Positions 31,761-40,070 of a stretch of 64,000 nucleotides of DNA are shown in pieces. The position numbers were made by a program, and so were the translations under genes. The stretch is taken from positions 30,914-94,913 of the forward strand of contig NZ_RFFG01000028.1 in NCBI RefSeq assembly GCF_003696215.1. The letters run 5' to 3'. Position 1 is the first letter of the stretch, and the number at the start of each line of letters is the position of its first letter. Below the pieces are notes generated by a model. That model worked only from the letters and a program-made list of their open reading frames with translations. It was not told where the DNA came from and made no database searches. This stretch comes from Actinomadura harenae. Its GTDB lineage: Bacteria; Actinomycetota; Actinomycetes; Streptosporangiales; Streptosporangiaceae.

Positions 31761-32285
31761 TCATTTTCTCGCACGCCTGTGGGATGCGACACGTTCACGG
31801 CTTCCGCATCGTGCCGAGCAGTAGCGGCGGGGTGCGCCACGGCCGGTCATGACGAAGGGCCTTCCGCAGGAAGCGGACGCGCACAGTCCGCCTGGGAGAG
31901 CCCTCCGTTCGGCCAGGAGAACGGCCAGGGCGAGCGCGGAGGAGGCCGCGAACCACTCGGCCCAGGACGCGTCGTCGTCGCGATCCGCGTGCAGGTGCCA
32001 GAACGTGCCGTCGTGGGCGCTCAGCCTTGGCGGCGCGGCGGTCTCGGCCAGGAGGTCGTTGATGAGGCGGGCGGCCGTGTCGACGTCCGGAGCCCCGAAG
32101 ATCTCCCAGAGGCGGTCGGCGACCGGACGCAGGGCGGCGACGTCGGCGTCGGTGACGTCCGGTCTGGCCGGCTCCCCGTGCGCGTGCAAGAGGGACGCGA
32201 CCGCCGAGGCGTCCGCCTCGTCCACGCGAAGTGCGCCGGTCAGGGCGGCGGCCCGTTCGGCGGCGTCCGATGGCCGGTTGATCAC
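31761..32285 (-). CDS. ABATE/CGNR-like zinc-finger regulator
   Basis: A 174-residue protein with an ABATE-like domain and a C-terminal finger, C-A-S-A-S-C then C-S-A-R-C-G-S-R, a Ser-for-Asn change in the CGNR signature, and a basic tail (R-R-A-R-K). The second of two tandem GTGs (32285) is chosen because AAGGAGG is 5 nt upstream of it and only 2 nt from the first (32288). It is divergent from the MFS transporter across a gap of about 28 bp and is followed 4 nt later by mtnA. Control of the exporter is the likely job. Confidence 0.8.
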   Translation of the reverse strand: MINRPSDAAERAAALTGALRVDEADASAVASLLHAHGEPARPDVTDADVAALRPVADRLWEIFGAPDVDTAARLINDLLAETAAPPRLSAHDGTFWHLHADRDDDASWAEWFAASSALALAVLLAERRALPGGLCASASCGRPFVMTGRGAPRRYCSARCGSRERVASHRRARK

Positions 32286-32313
32286 CACGTCCTCCTTGTG
32301 TTACGTCTTTTAC

Positions 32314-33528
32314 ATGATAAGCCGTTACGGAGGTGCGGCGGCCTACTTCGCCGGTGCGCTCGGCGCACGGACGGCCGACGAGATGTCGGCTCCCGCGTTG
32401 TTGCTGCTCGGGATGGCCGTGCTGGGGTCCGAGCGTCCGGCCTCGCTGCTGTTCGCCGCGTTGACCGTGGCGTCCGCCATAGGCGGGCCGCTGCTGGGCG
32501 CCCTGATGGATCGCGCGGCCCGTCCCGGCCTGTTCCTGGCTCTTGCCCTGGGCGGCTATGCCGCCGGGCTGGCCTTGGTGACGGCCGTTCTGGGACACCT
32601 GGGGACGGCCCTGGCGGTGGCCGTCCTCACCGGGCTTCTCGCACCGGCACTGTCAGGGGCCTGGACCGCACGCCTTGTCGACGTCCTGCCTGAGCGGCAC
32701 CTGGGGCGCGGCCATTCACTTGATGCGGCGACCTACAACGTGGCCGCGCTGGCCGGTCCTGCCGCGGCGGGCCTCATCGCAGGGGTTGATCCCTACTGGG
32801 CCATGGCGGCGACCATCGTTTTGCTGCTTCTGGCCGTTCCGGCCGCGTTGGCGCTTCCGCCTCAGAAGCCGCGTGCGTCCGCCGCCTTCACCGCCGACCT
32901 CAAAGCGGGCTTCGCGGCCATCGTGCGCGCGCCCGGGTTGCGGCGGGTCACGGCGGCTTCCATGGTCGCGTTCGTCGGCACGGGGATGCTGATCGTGTCG
33001 TGTCCTCCGCTGGGCGAGCGCCACCTCGGCGGGGCCGGGCACGGCGGACTGCTGCTGTCCTTGCTGGCGGCGGGGGCGATGGTCACTACCGCTGTGACGG
33101 CACGGTGGCCACCCCAGCGCAGGCCGGAAACCGTGTTCGCCGGTGCTGCCGTGTGCGTCGCCCTGGGGCTGGCCGTTCTGGCCGTCGCGCCGAATGCGGC
33201 CGTCCTGGTCGTCGCCGCGGTTCTTACGGGGGCGGGTGAGGGGCCACAGCTGGCGGCGGTGTTCGACATCAGGCACCGAGAGGCACCGGACCGGGTGCGC
33301 GGGCAGGTGTTCACCACGGGGGCGAGCCTCAAAATCACCGCCGGTGCTGTGGGCGCGACACTGGCGGGCGCCTTGCCCCTGACCCTGGCCCTCGTTCTGG
33401 CCGCCGCCACTCAGCTCTTGGCGGCGGCCCTGCTGATCAGGTCAGGGCGCGCACGGGCGCGCCCGCGAGGAACGCCTCGATATCCTCGACGGCCTCGGCG
33501 AAGTAGCCCCGATAGTTGTCCTCTGTGA
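32314..33528 (+). CDS. MFS transporter
   Basis: A 404-residue major-facilitator protein with about twelve hydrophobic segments. The loop after segment 2 has D-R-A-A-R-P (motif A variant of G-x-x-x-D-R-x-G-R-R), and the central loop lies near L-P-P-Q-K-P-R. An export role for a small molecule is typical of this short type. ATG 32314 lies 25-28 bp from the divergent CGNR gene. The frame continues past the last membrane segment into an Arg/Pro-rich tail that overlaps the convergent dehydrogenase by 92 bp, an unusual amount; the tail may be a recent extension after loss of an earlier stop. Confidence 0.85.
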   Translation: MISRYGGAAAYFAGALGARTADEMSAPALLLLGMAVLGSERPASLLFAALTVASAIGGPLLGALMDRAARPGLFLALALGGYAAGLALVTAVLGHLGTALAVAVLTGLLAPALSGAWTARLVDVLPERHLGRGHSLDAATYNVAALAGPAAAGLIAGVDPYWAMAATIVLLLLAVPAALALPPQKPRASAAFTADLKAGFAAIVRAPGLRRVTAASMVAFVGTGMLIVSCPPLGERHLGGAGHGGLLLSLLAAGAMVTTAVTARWPPQRRPETVFAGAAVCVALGLAVLAVAPNAAVLVVAAVLTGAGEGPQLAAVFDIRHREAPDRVRGQVFTTGASLKITAGAVGATLAGALPLTLALVLAAATQLLAAALLIRSGRARARPRGTPRYPRRPRRSSPDSCPL

Positions 33529-34396
33529 CGTAGCCGAGGTGGGGCGTGGCGAGGAGGTTCGGCAGCGTCCGGTACTCGTGGTGCGCCGGGAGCGGCTCGA
33601 TGTCGTAGACGTCCACCCCCGCGCCTGCGATCTGGCCTTCGCGGAGCGCGTCGGCGAGCGCGTCCTGGTCCACGATGGACGCGCGGGACGTGTTGATCAG
33701 GAAGGCCGTCGGGCGCATCCGCTTCAGTTCGGCCGCGCCGATCAGGCCGCGTGTGCGGTCGCCCGGTTTCACATGGACGGTCACGAAGTCGCTGCTCTCC
33801 AGCAGCTCGTCCAGGGTGGCGAGGTGGCGTACCCCGGCCTCGGCGGCCCGTTCGGGGGTGAGGCTGCGGCTCCAGGCGGCCACGTCCATGCCGAACGCGG
33901 CGCCGACCCTCGCCACCCGGGAACCGATCCGGCCGAGCCCGACCACGCCGAGTCGCCGTCCGTGGAGGTCGGTCCCGAGGGTCTGCTGCCAGGGGCCGCC
34001 GGAGCGCAGGGACGCGTTCTCGGGCACCACATGACGCGCCAGGCCGAGCAGGAGGGCCCAGGTCAGCTCGACGGTGGGGTGGGTGGCGCTGGCCGTCCCG
34101 CAGACGGTCACGCCGTGCCGCGCGGCCGCCTCGAGGTCGATCGAGGCGTTCCGCATGCCACTGGTGATCAGGAGGCGCAGGTTCGGGAGCCGCGCGAGCA
34201 GTTCCTCCTGGAAGGGGGTGCGCTCTCGCATCGCCACGACGATCTCGTAGTCGCCGAGCTCCTCGGCGAGCCGCTCAGGGTCGGGCTCGTGCGCGCGCAG
34301 GAACCGGACGTCGACCCGCGACGCGATCCGCGACCAGTGGGCCAGAGACTCCGCAACGCCCTGGAAATCGTCGATGACGGCACATTTGATCTTCAT
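33437..34396 (-). CDS. D-2-hydroxyacid dehydrogenase family protein
   Basis: A 319-residue NAD-dependent dehydrogenase. The nucleotide-binding fingerprint is G-V-V-G-L-G-R-I-G-S-R-V near residue 148. Catalytic residues can be placed as the Arg of I-N-T-S-R-A-S-I-V-D, the Glu after V-D-V-Y-D-I-E-P-L-P and the His of A-T-P-H-L-G-Y-V. The expected reaction is reversible reduction of a 2-keto acid to a D-2-hydroxy acid. ATG 34396 starts the first strand (M-K-I-K-C-A-V-I-D-D); the upstream open frame enters the imuA' promoter and is not coding. Its 3' end overlaps the MFS gene. Confidence 0.88.
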   Translation of the reverse strand: MKIKCAVIDDFQGVAESLAHWSRIASRVDVRFLRAHEPDPERLAEELGDYEIVVAMRERTPFQEELLARLPNLRLLITSGMRNASIDLEAAARHGVTVCGTASATHPTVELTWALLLGLARHVVPENASLRSGGPWQQTLGTDLHGRRLGVVGLGRIGSRVARVGAAFGMDVAAWSRSLTPERAAEAGVRHLATLDELLESSDFVTVHVKPGDRTRGLIGAAELKRMRPTAFLINTSRASIVDQDALADALREGQIAGAGVDVYDIEPLPAHHEYRTLPNLLATPHLGYVTEDNYRGYFAEAVEDIEAFLAGAPVRALT

Positions 34397-34446
34397 TGCC
34401 TCCACTGTATCCCGACCCCTCAGAACACTTTCTGACCTGGGGTAAC

Positions 34447-34500
34447 TTGACAATGGTCGAACTCATGTTCGACATTGTCGGAGTGGCGAGCGCAAGGGAG
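34447..34500 (+). promoter_or_regulatory. SOS promoter with LexA box for imuA'-imuB-dnaE2
   Basis: TCGAACTCATGTTCGA at 34457-34472 matches the actinobacterial LexA box TCGAAC-N4-GTTCGA exactly. The symmetry extends outward: GACAATG (34449-34455) pairs with CATTGTC (34473-34479), broken only by one extra G at 34456. A perfect -35 TTGACA (34447-34452) precedes the box and a weak -10 (GACATT, 34471-34476) ends it, so LexA would sit across the core promoter. AAGGGAG at 34494-34500 is the imuA' ribosome site. Confidence 0.92.
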
Positions 34501-34505
34501 GCGAA

Positions 34506-35249
34506 GTGGCGGACGCGTCGGCGGCCCCCAGTCTCCTGCCGCACGCCGTCCTCCAGGATCGGCTCGTGCGCGCGGGCGGACCGCCGGTGCCGGTACTGCC
34601 CGCACTTCGGACGCTCCTTCCCGGCGGGCTGCGGGCGGGCTCGGTCGTCGGGCTGGACGGTTCCGGGTCGGCGTCCCTGGGCGTCGCGCTGGTCGCCGGG
34701 GCGTCCACCGGTGTCGACGCGGAACCGGGCGGTGGGACGAACGGCTGGTGCGCGGTCGTCGGCGTCCCCGAGTTCGGGGTGCTCTCCGCGTGCGGGATGG
34801 GCGCCGACCCGCGCCGCCTGCTCCTGGTGGACGACCCGGCCGAGCGGTGGCCCGACGTGGTCGCGGCGCTGGTCGAGGCCGTGAGCCTGGTTCTGGTCCG
34901 GCCGCCTGAGCGTCCCACGCCCGCTGCCGTCCGCCGCTTGACCGCCCTCGCGCGCAAACACGGAAGCGTGCTCGCCCTCACGGGCCCCGCCACGCAGACG
35001 TGGCCGGGGGTGCGGCTGCGGCTCGCCGTGACCGAATCCCGGTGGGAAGGGCTCGGGGACGGTCACGGCGTCCTGGGCGGACGTCGCGCGCAGGTCGTCG
35101 CTCATGGACATGACTCCCCGGGGGCCGGACGCCGCGAATGGCTGTGGCTGCCCAATGCCGCCGGACGGATCGAACCGGCCGAGGCCCCGCGCGCCCGCGC
35201 GTCCGGACGGCCCGTGCTGGAGGTCGTCCGGCCCCGGAGAGTGTCGTGA
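34506..35249 (+). CDS. imuA': ImuA'-like mutagenesis cassette protein
   Basis: A 247-residue RecA/SulA-like protein of the actinobacterial ImuA' type. The N-terminus P-V-L-P-A-L-R-T-L-L-P-G-G-L-R-A-G-S-V-V mirrors the RecA-like opening, but the Walker A loop is degenerate (D-G-S-G-S-A-S), so ATP binding is doubtful. V-G-V-P-E-F-G-V-L-S-A and L-L-V-D-D-P are conserved core strands. It works with ImuB and DnaE2 in damage-induced translesion synthesis. GTG 34506 has a good ribosome site. The stop overlaps the imuB start (GTGA), and the LexA box lies just upstream. Confidence 0.88.
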   Translation: MADASAAPSLLPHAVLQDRLVRAGGPPVPVLPALRTLLPGGLRAGSVVGLDGSGSASLGVALVAGASTGVDAEPGGGTNGWCAVVGVPEFGVLSACGMGADPRRLLLVDDPAERWPDVVAALVEAVSLVLVRPPERPTPAAVRRLTALARKHGSVLALTGPATQTWPGVRLRLAVTESRWEGLGDGHGVLGGRRAQVVAHGHDSPGAGRREWLWLPNAAGRIEPAEAPRARASGRPVLEVVRPRRVS

Positions 35250-36769
35250 GCAGGGTGCTGGTGGTGTGGTGCCCTGACTGGCCCGCGACGGCGGTCGGGA
35301 TCGAGGCGTCCACGCCTGGAGTGGTCGTGAGCGACAGCCGGGTCGTGGCCTGTACGTCGGCGGCGCGTTCCGAGGGCGTGCGGCGCGGCATGCGAGTTCG
35401 GGACGCGCAGAGGCGCTGCCCCGATCTGCTCGTGCGCACGCGCGATCCCGACGCCGAAGGCCGCATGTTCCTGGCGGTCGCGGCGGCCGTGAGTGAGGTC
35501 ACGCCCAGAGTCGAGGTCGTCCGGCCGGGCCTGTGCGCCGTGCCCGCGCGCGGCCCGGCGACGTTCTACGGCGGTGAGGAGGCTGCCCGGGTTCTGCTCC
35601 AGGACGCTGTGGTCGAGGCGGGCTTCGACTGTGGAGTGGGCGTCGCGGACGGCCTGTTCGCGGCGGAACTGGCCGCGCGCGTGGAGGGCGGCCTGGTGGT
35701 ACCGCCAGGTGGTGCGGCGGCGTTTCTGGCGCCGTATCCGATGTCGGTCCTGGACCGTCCTGAGCTGACCGACCTGCTGGACAGGCTCGGTATCCGGACG
35801 CTGGGCGCGTTCGCTGCGCTGCCCGCCGGGCACGTCGCGGGCCGGTTCGGCGCGGACGGAGCGCTCGCGCACCGGCTCGCGCGCGGGGAGCCGCCTCGTC
35901 CGGTCGCGCCGTCCGCCGCGTCCGCCGACCTGACCGTCCGGGCCGATTTCGATCCGCCCGCGCAGGCCGAGGAGGTGACGTTCGCCGCGAAACGGCTGGC
36001 AGGCGAGTTGCACGAGTCGCTCGCCGAGCACGGCCGTGACTGCGTGCGGCTGTCGGTGGAGATCGGCTTGGCGGACGGTCACGTCCTGCAAAGGCTCTGG
36101 CGGCACGACGGCGCGCTGTCCGCGCTCGCCGTGGCCGAACGCGTCCGCTGGCAGCTCTCCGCATGGCGGACCGACGCCCCCGGCCATGACGAGGACGCCG
36201 TCTGGGGCGGTGTGGTCTGGCTGGAACTCACCCCTGACCAGCTCGTGCCCGCGGTGGGCAGCCAGGACGCGCTGTGGGGGCACAGCGGCGTGGACGAGCG
36301 CGTGTCGCGCGCGACCGACCGCATCCAGGCGCTGCTGGGGCATGGCGGCGTGACGCGTCCCGTGCTCGTGGACGGCCGGGGGCCCGGCGAGCAGGTGATC
36401 AAGGTTCCGGTGGGCGACCTGCCGCCCGGGGAGATCCCGGACGGCCCGTGGCCCGGCCGCGTGCCGGCGCCCGCCCCGGCGGTCGTCCCGCCGGCGCCCC
36501 TGCCCGCCGCCGTGACAGCCCCGGACGGCGCCGAGGTGCGCGTGTCGGCGCGTTGCGCGGTCTCCGGGCCTCCGGCCCACATCACGATCGGCGAGGCGCC
36601 TCCGGACGCCGTGACGGCCTGGACGGGGCCGTGGCCGGTCGCCGAGCGGTGGTGGGAGCCCGAACGCGCCCGCCGCCGGGCGCGCTTCCAGGTCACGACC
36701 GCCGGGGGAGCCGCGTACCTGCTGGCCGTCGAGGGCGGCCGATGGCACGTGGAGGCGGCGTATGAGTAA
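35246..36769 (+). CDS. imuB: Y-family polymerase-like adaptor ImuB
   Basis: A 507-residue Y-family polymerase homologue. The catalytic acidic residues are missing: the opening strand is V-V-W-C-P-D-W-P instead of D-x-D-x-F-F, and the S-x-D-E-A motif is replaced by A-R-G-P-A-T-F, as in known ImuB proteins that act as adaptors. The helix-hairpin-helix (L-L-D-R-L-G-I-R-T-L-G-A-F-A-A-L-P) and little-finger domains are present. Q340-D-A-L-W-G345 resembles the sliding-clamp-binding QLPLWG motif of mycobacterial ImuB. GTG 35246 overlaps imuA' by 4 nt, and the last 8 nt overlap dnaE2. Confidence 0.9.
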   Translation: MSRVLVVWCPDWPATAVGIEASTPGVVVSDSRVVACTSAARSEGVRRGMRVRDAQRRCPDLLVRTRDPDAEGRMFLAVAAAVSEVTPRVEVVRPGLCAVPARGPATFYGGEEAARVLLQDAVVEAGFDCGVGVADGLFAAELAARVEGGLVVPPGGAAAFLAPYPMSVLDRPELTDLLDRLGIRTLGAFAALPAGHVAGRFGADGALAHRLARGEPPRPVAPSAASADLTVRADFDPPAQAEEVTFAAKRLAGELHESLAEHGRDCVRLSVEIGLADGHVLQRLWRHDGALSALAVAERVRWQLSAWRTDAPGHDEDAVWGGVVWLELTPDQLVPAVGSQDALWGHSGVDERVSRATDRIQALLGHGGVTRPVLVDGRGPGEQVIKVPVGDLPPGEIPDGPWPGRVPAPAPAVVPPAPLPAAVTAPDGAEVRVSARCAVSGPPAHITIGEAPPDAVTAWTGPWPVAERWWEPERARRRARFQVTTAGGAAYLLAVEGGRWHVEAAYE

Positions 36770-39700
36770 CTGGTTCAACCCGCCGATCCCCTGGTCCGAG
36801 CTGGAGAAACGCCTGACCTGGAACGGCGGCGGCGCCGTGGCTCCGCCGTCCCCGCAGCAGCACCGACCCGCTCCGTCCGAGCCCGCTCCCCCGCGCTCGC
36901 GCGCTGTGCCCGAGGTCCCCTGGGCCGAGCTGCACAGCCACTCGTCGTTCAGTTTCCTGGACGGGGCGAGCGACCCCACGCGGCTCGTGGAGGAGGCCGC
37001 GCGGCTGGGCGTGGGCACGATGGCGGTGACCGACCACGACGGCATGTACGGCGTCGTCCGCTTCTCCCAGGCCGCCCGCGAGGCCGGGATCCGCACCGTC
37101 TTCGGCGCCGAGCTCAGCCTGGGCATCGAGACCCCGCGCGCGGGCGAGACCGATCCGGCCGGACGGCATCTCCTCGTGCTCGCGCGCGACCCGGCCGGCT
37201 ACGCGAAGCTGTGCTCGGCCATCACGACCGCGCAGCTCGCAGGCGGGCAGAAGGGGCGGCCCATCTACGACCTGGACGCCCTCGCGCACGCCCACGAGGG
37301 GCGCTGGGCCGTGCTGACCGGATGCCGTAAGGGCCCCGTCCCGGCGGCGCTCGCCGAAGGCGGCCCAGAGGCGGCGGAGCGCGAGCTTCGCCGCATGGTC
37401 GAGATGTTCGGACGGGACAACGTCTTCGTCGAGCTGATCGACCACGATCAGCCGGGCGACGACCTCCGCAACGACGCGCTCTTCGCGCTCGCGCACCAGG
37501 TCGGGGTACAGGTCGTGGCGTCCAACAACGTGCACTTCGCCGCGCCCGGGGCGGAGGCACGGCTGGCCGAGACGATGGCGGCCGTCCGGTCGCGGCGGGC
37601 CTTGGACGACATGGTCGGCTGGCTTCCCGCGAGCGGTACGGCGCATCTGCGCAGCGGCAGGGAGATGGCGGCGCGCCTCGCTCGTTTCCCTGGTGTGCTC
37701 GAACGGACGGTCGCCCTGGGCGCGGAGTGCGCGTTCGACTTCTCCGTCGTCGTACCGAAGCTGCCCGACTGGCCCCTACCGGAAGGCCAAACCGAGGCCG
37801 GCCACCTACGGGAACTCGTCGCGGAGGGCGCTCTCGCGCGCTATGGCACGCCCGACAACGAGAACATGCCCGGCGCCTACGAGCAGATCGCCAAAGAGCT
37901 CGACATCATCGAGGGCCTCGGATTCCCCGGATACTTCCTGATCGTCCACGACATCGTGGCGTTCTGTAAGCAGGAGAACATCCTGTGCCAGGGACGAGGG
38001 TCGGCGGCGAATTCGGCGGTCTGCTACGCGCTCGGCATCACCGGAGTGGACGCGGTGAGGCACGGCCTCCTGTTCGAGCGTTTCCTTTCCCCCGGACGCG
38101 ACGGACCGCCCGACATCGACCTCGACATCGAGCACAACCGCCGCGAAGAGGTCATCCAGTACGTCTACGACAAGTACGGGCGCGAGTGCACCGCGCAGGT
38201 AGCGAACGTCATCAGCTATCGGCCCCGCATGGCCGTCCGGGACGCGGCGCGGGCGCTCGGCCACTCCCCCGGCCAGCAGGACGCCTGGTCACGCGGCATC
38301 GACCCGCGCGACCCGGTCGGGTCGGAGACCGAGGTCCCGGGGCCCGTCCAGGAACTGGCTCACCAGATGCTGGAACTGCCCCGCCACCTCGGCATCCACT
38401 CCGGCGGCATGGTCATCGCGGATCGCCCGGTCGGCGAGGTCTGCCCCATCGAATGGGCGTCGAAGGAGAAGCGCAGCGTCCTGCAATGGGACAAGGACGA
38501 CTGCGCGGCGGCCGGGCTGGTGAAGTTCGACCTGCTCGGCCTCGGCATGCTCGCCGCCCTGCACGACTGCTTCGACCTCGTACGCGCGCACTACGGCGAG
38601 AGCTACGACCTCCAGTCCGTTCCGCCGGAGGACTCGGACGTCTACGACATGCTGTGCGACGCCGACACCGTGGGGGTGTTCCAGGTGGAGTCGCGGGCGC
38701 AGATGTCCGCGCTCCCGCGCCTGCGTCCGCGCCGCTTCTACGACCTGGTCGTCCAGGTGTCGCTGATCCGGCCGGGGCCGATCCAGGGCGGGTCCGTCCA
38801 TCCGTATCTGCGGCGGCGTAAGGGACTGGAAGCGCCGGCGTGCCCGCATCCGCTGATGGAGGGCGCGCTCGCGCGCACGCTGGGTGTTCCGCTGTTCCAG
38901 GAGCAGATGATGGAACTGGCCATCGCGTGCGCGGGATTCACGCCCGCGGAAGCCGACCAGCTCAGGCAGGCCATGGGGGCCAAACGCGCACCCGAACGCG
39001 TTGAACGGCTCAGGGAGCGCCTGATGCATGGGATGGCGGAGCGGGGCATCCCGGAAGACGTAGCCAAGGACGTCTACCAGAAGATTCTGGGCTTCACCGG
39101 GTACGGCTTCCCCGAATCGCATGCGCAGAGCTTCGCGCACCTCGTCTACGCGAGCGCCTACCTGAAGCGGCATCATCCGGCCGCGTTCACCGCCGCCATC
39201 ATCCGTAACCAGCCGATGGGGTTCTACAGCTCCAATTCGCTGCTCGCAGACGCGAAACGGCACGGGATCACCGTGCGAGGCGTGGACGTCAACGCGAGCG
39301 ACCTGCACACGACGCTTGAAGAGCCGGTCGCACCCACGCGCGCGCACGAGCACGCGCCGAAGGCGCCTCAGCCTGCCATCCGTGTCGGCCTGGCGAGCGT
39401 CCGTGACCTGGGGACGGCCACCGCCGAGGCAATCGCGGCCGGACGTCCCTACCGTGACATGGAAGACCTCGCCCGGCGCGTCACCCTCTCAGCGGCGGCC
39501 CTTGAGGCCCTGGCCACGGCGGGCGCGTTCGGCTGTTTCGGGCTGTCCCGGCGGCAGGCGCTATGGGCGGCGGGCGCGCTCGCGGGAAACAGCGAGAACG
39601 CCCTAGAAGGCGTCACACCGGGAACCGTCGCGCCCCCGCTCCCCGCCATGACGCCCGTAGAGGAGACGCTCGCGGACCTGTGGGCCACGGGAATCGCGCA

Positions 39701-40058
39701 CACCCACCCCATGACGCACGTGCGCGAAGCACTGGACGATCTCGGCGCCCTCTCGTCCGAGAACCTCGGAGAACAGCCGGGCGACACGAACGTGGTCGTC
39801 GCCGGGCTGGTCACGCACCGGCAGCGGCCGCCGACGGCGGGCGGCATGGTCTTCATGACCCTCGAGGACGAGACAGGCGTGATCAACGTGGTCTGCCCGC
39901 CGCCGGTGTTCGCCCGGTACCGCTCCCTCGCGGTCGACTCCCAGGCCCTCCTGGTCCACGGACGCCTCGAACGCGTCGACGGCGTCACCCACGTCCGCGC
40001 GACCCGGCTGAGGAGGCTGCCCGTCCCCGGACGCGTCCGCTCCCGCGACTTCCACTGA
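36762..40058 (+). CDS. dnaE2: Error-prone DNA polymerase III alpha subunit DnaE2
   Basis: A 1098-residue C-family polymerase. An N-terminal PHP domain (L-H-S-H-S-S-F-S-F-L-D-G-A, D-H-D-G-M-Y-G) is followed by the polymerase core; the catalytic Asp cluster is P-D-I-D-L-D-I-E near residue 448, with G-R-G-S-A-A-N-S just before it. Fingers, helix-hairpin-helix and a short C-terminal OB domain (V-A-G-L-V-T-H-R-Q-R-P) complete it. The opening W-F-N-P-P-I-P-W-S-E-L-E is DnaE2-type and it lacks the long DnaE1 tail. It performs translesion synthesis after DNA damage with ImuA' and ImuB. The start overlaps imuB by 8 nt. Confidence 0.95.
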   Translation: MSNWFNPPIPWSELEKRLTWNGGGAVAPPSPQQHRPAPSEPAPPRSRAVPEVPWAELHSHSSFSFLDGASDPTRLVEEAARLGVGTMAVTDHDGMYGVVRFSQAAREAGIRTVFGAELSLGIETPRAGETDPAGRHLLVLARDPAGYAKLCSAITTAQLAGGQKGRPIYDLDALAHAHEGRWAVLTGCRKGPVPAALAEGGPEAAERELRRMVEMFGRDNVFVELIDHDQPGDDLRNDALFALAHQVGVQVVASNNVHFAAPGAEARLAETMAAVRSRRALDDMVGWLPASGTAHLRSGREMAARLARFPGVLERTVALGAECAFDFSVVVPKLPDWPLPEGQTEAGHLRELVAEGALARYGTPDNENMPGAYEQIAKELDIIEGLGFPGYFLIVHDIVAFCKQENILCQGRGSAANSAVCYALGITGVDAVRHGLLFERFLSPGRDGPPDIDLDIEHNRREEVIQYVYDKYGRECTAQVANVISYRPRMAVRDAARALGHSPGQQDAWSRGIDPRDPVGSETEVPGPVQELAHQMLELPRHLGIHSGGMVIADRPVGEVCPIEWASKEKRSVLQWDKDDCAAAGLVKFDLLGLGMLAALHDCFDLVRAHYGESYDLQSVPPEDSDVYDMLCDADTVGVFQVESRAQMSALPRLRPRRFYDLVVQVSLIRPGPIQGGSVHPYLRRRKGLEAPACPHPLMEGALARTLGVPLFQEQMMELAIACAGFTPAEADQLRQAMGAKRAPERVERLRERLMHGMAERGIPEDVAKDVYQKILGFTGYGFPESHAQSFAHLVYASAYLKRHHPAAFTAAIIRNQPMGFYSSNSLLADAKRHGITVRGVDVNASDLHTTLEEPVAPTRAHEHAPKAPQPAIRVGLASVRDLGTATAEAIAAGRPYRDMEDLARRVTLSAAALEALATAGAFGCFGLSRRQALWAAGALAGNSENALEGVTPGTVAPPLPAMTPVEETLADLWATGIAHTHPMTHVREALDDLGALSSENLGEQPGDTNVVVAGLVTHRQRPPTAGGMVFMTLEDETGVINVVCPPPVFARYRSLAVDSQALLVHGRLERVDGVTHVRATRLRRLPVPGRVRSRDFH

Positions 40059-40070
40059 CCTCGCCGGATC

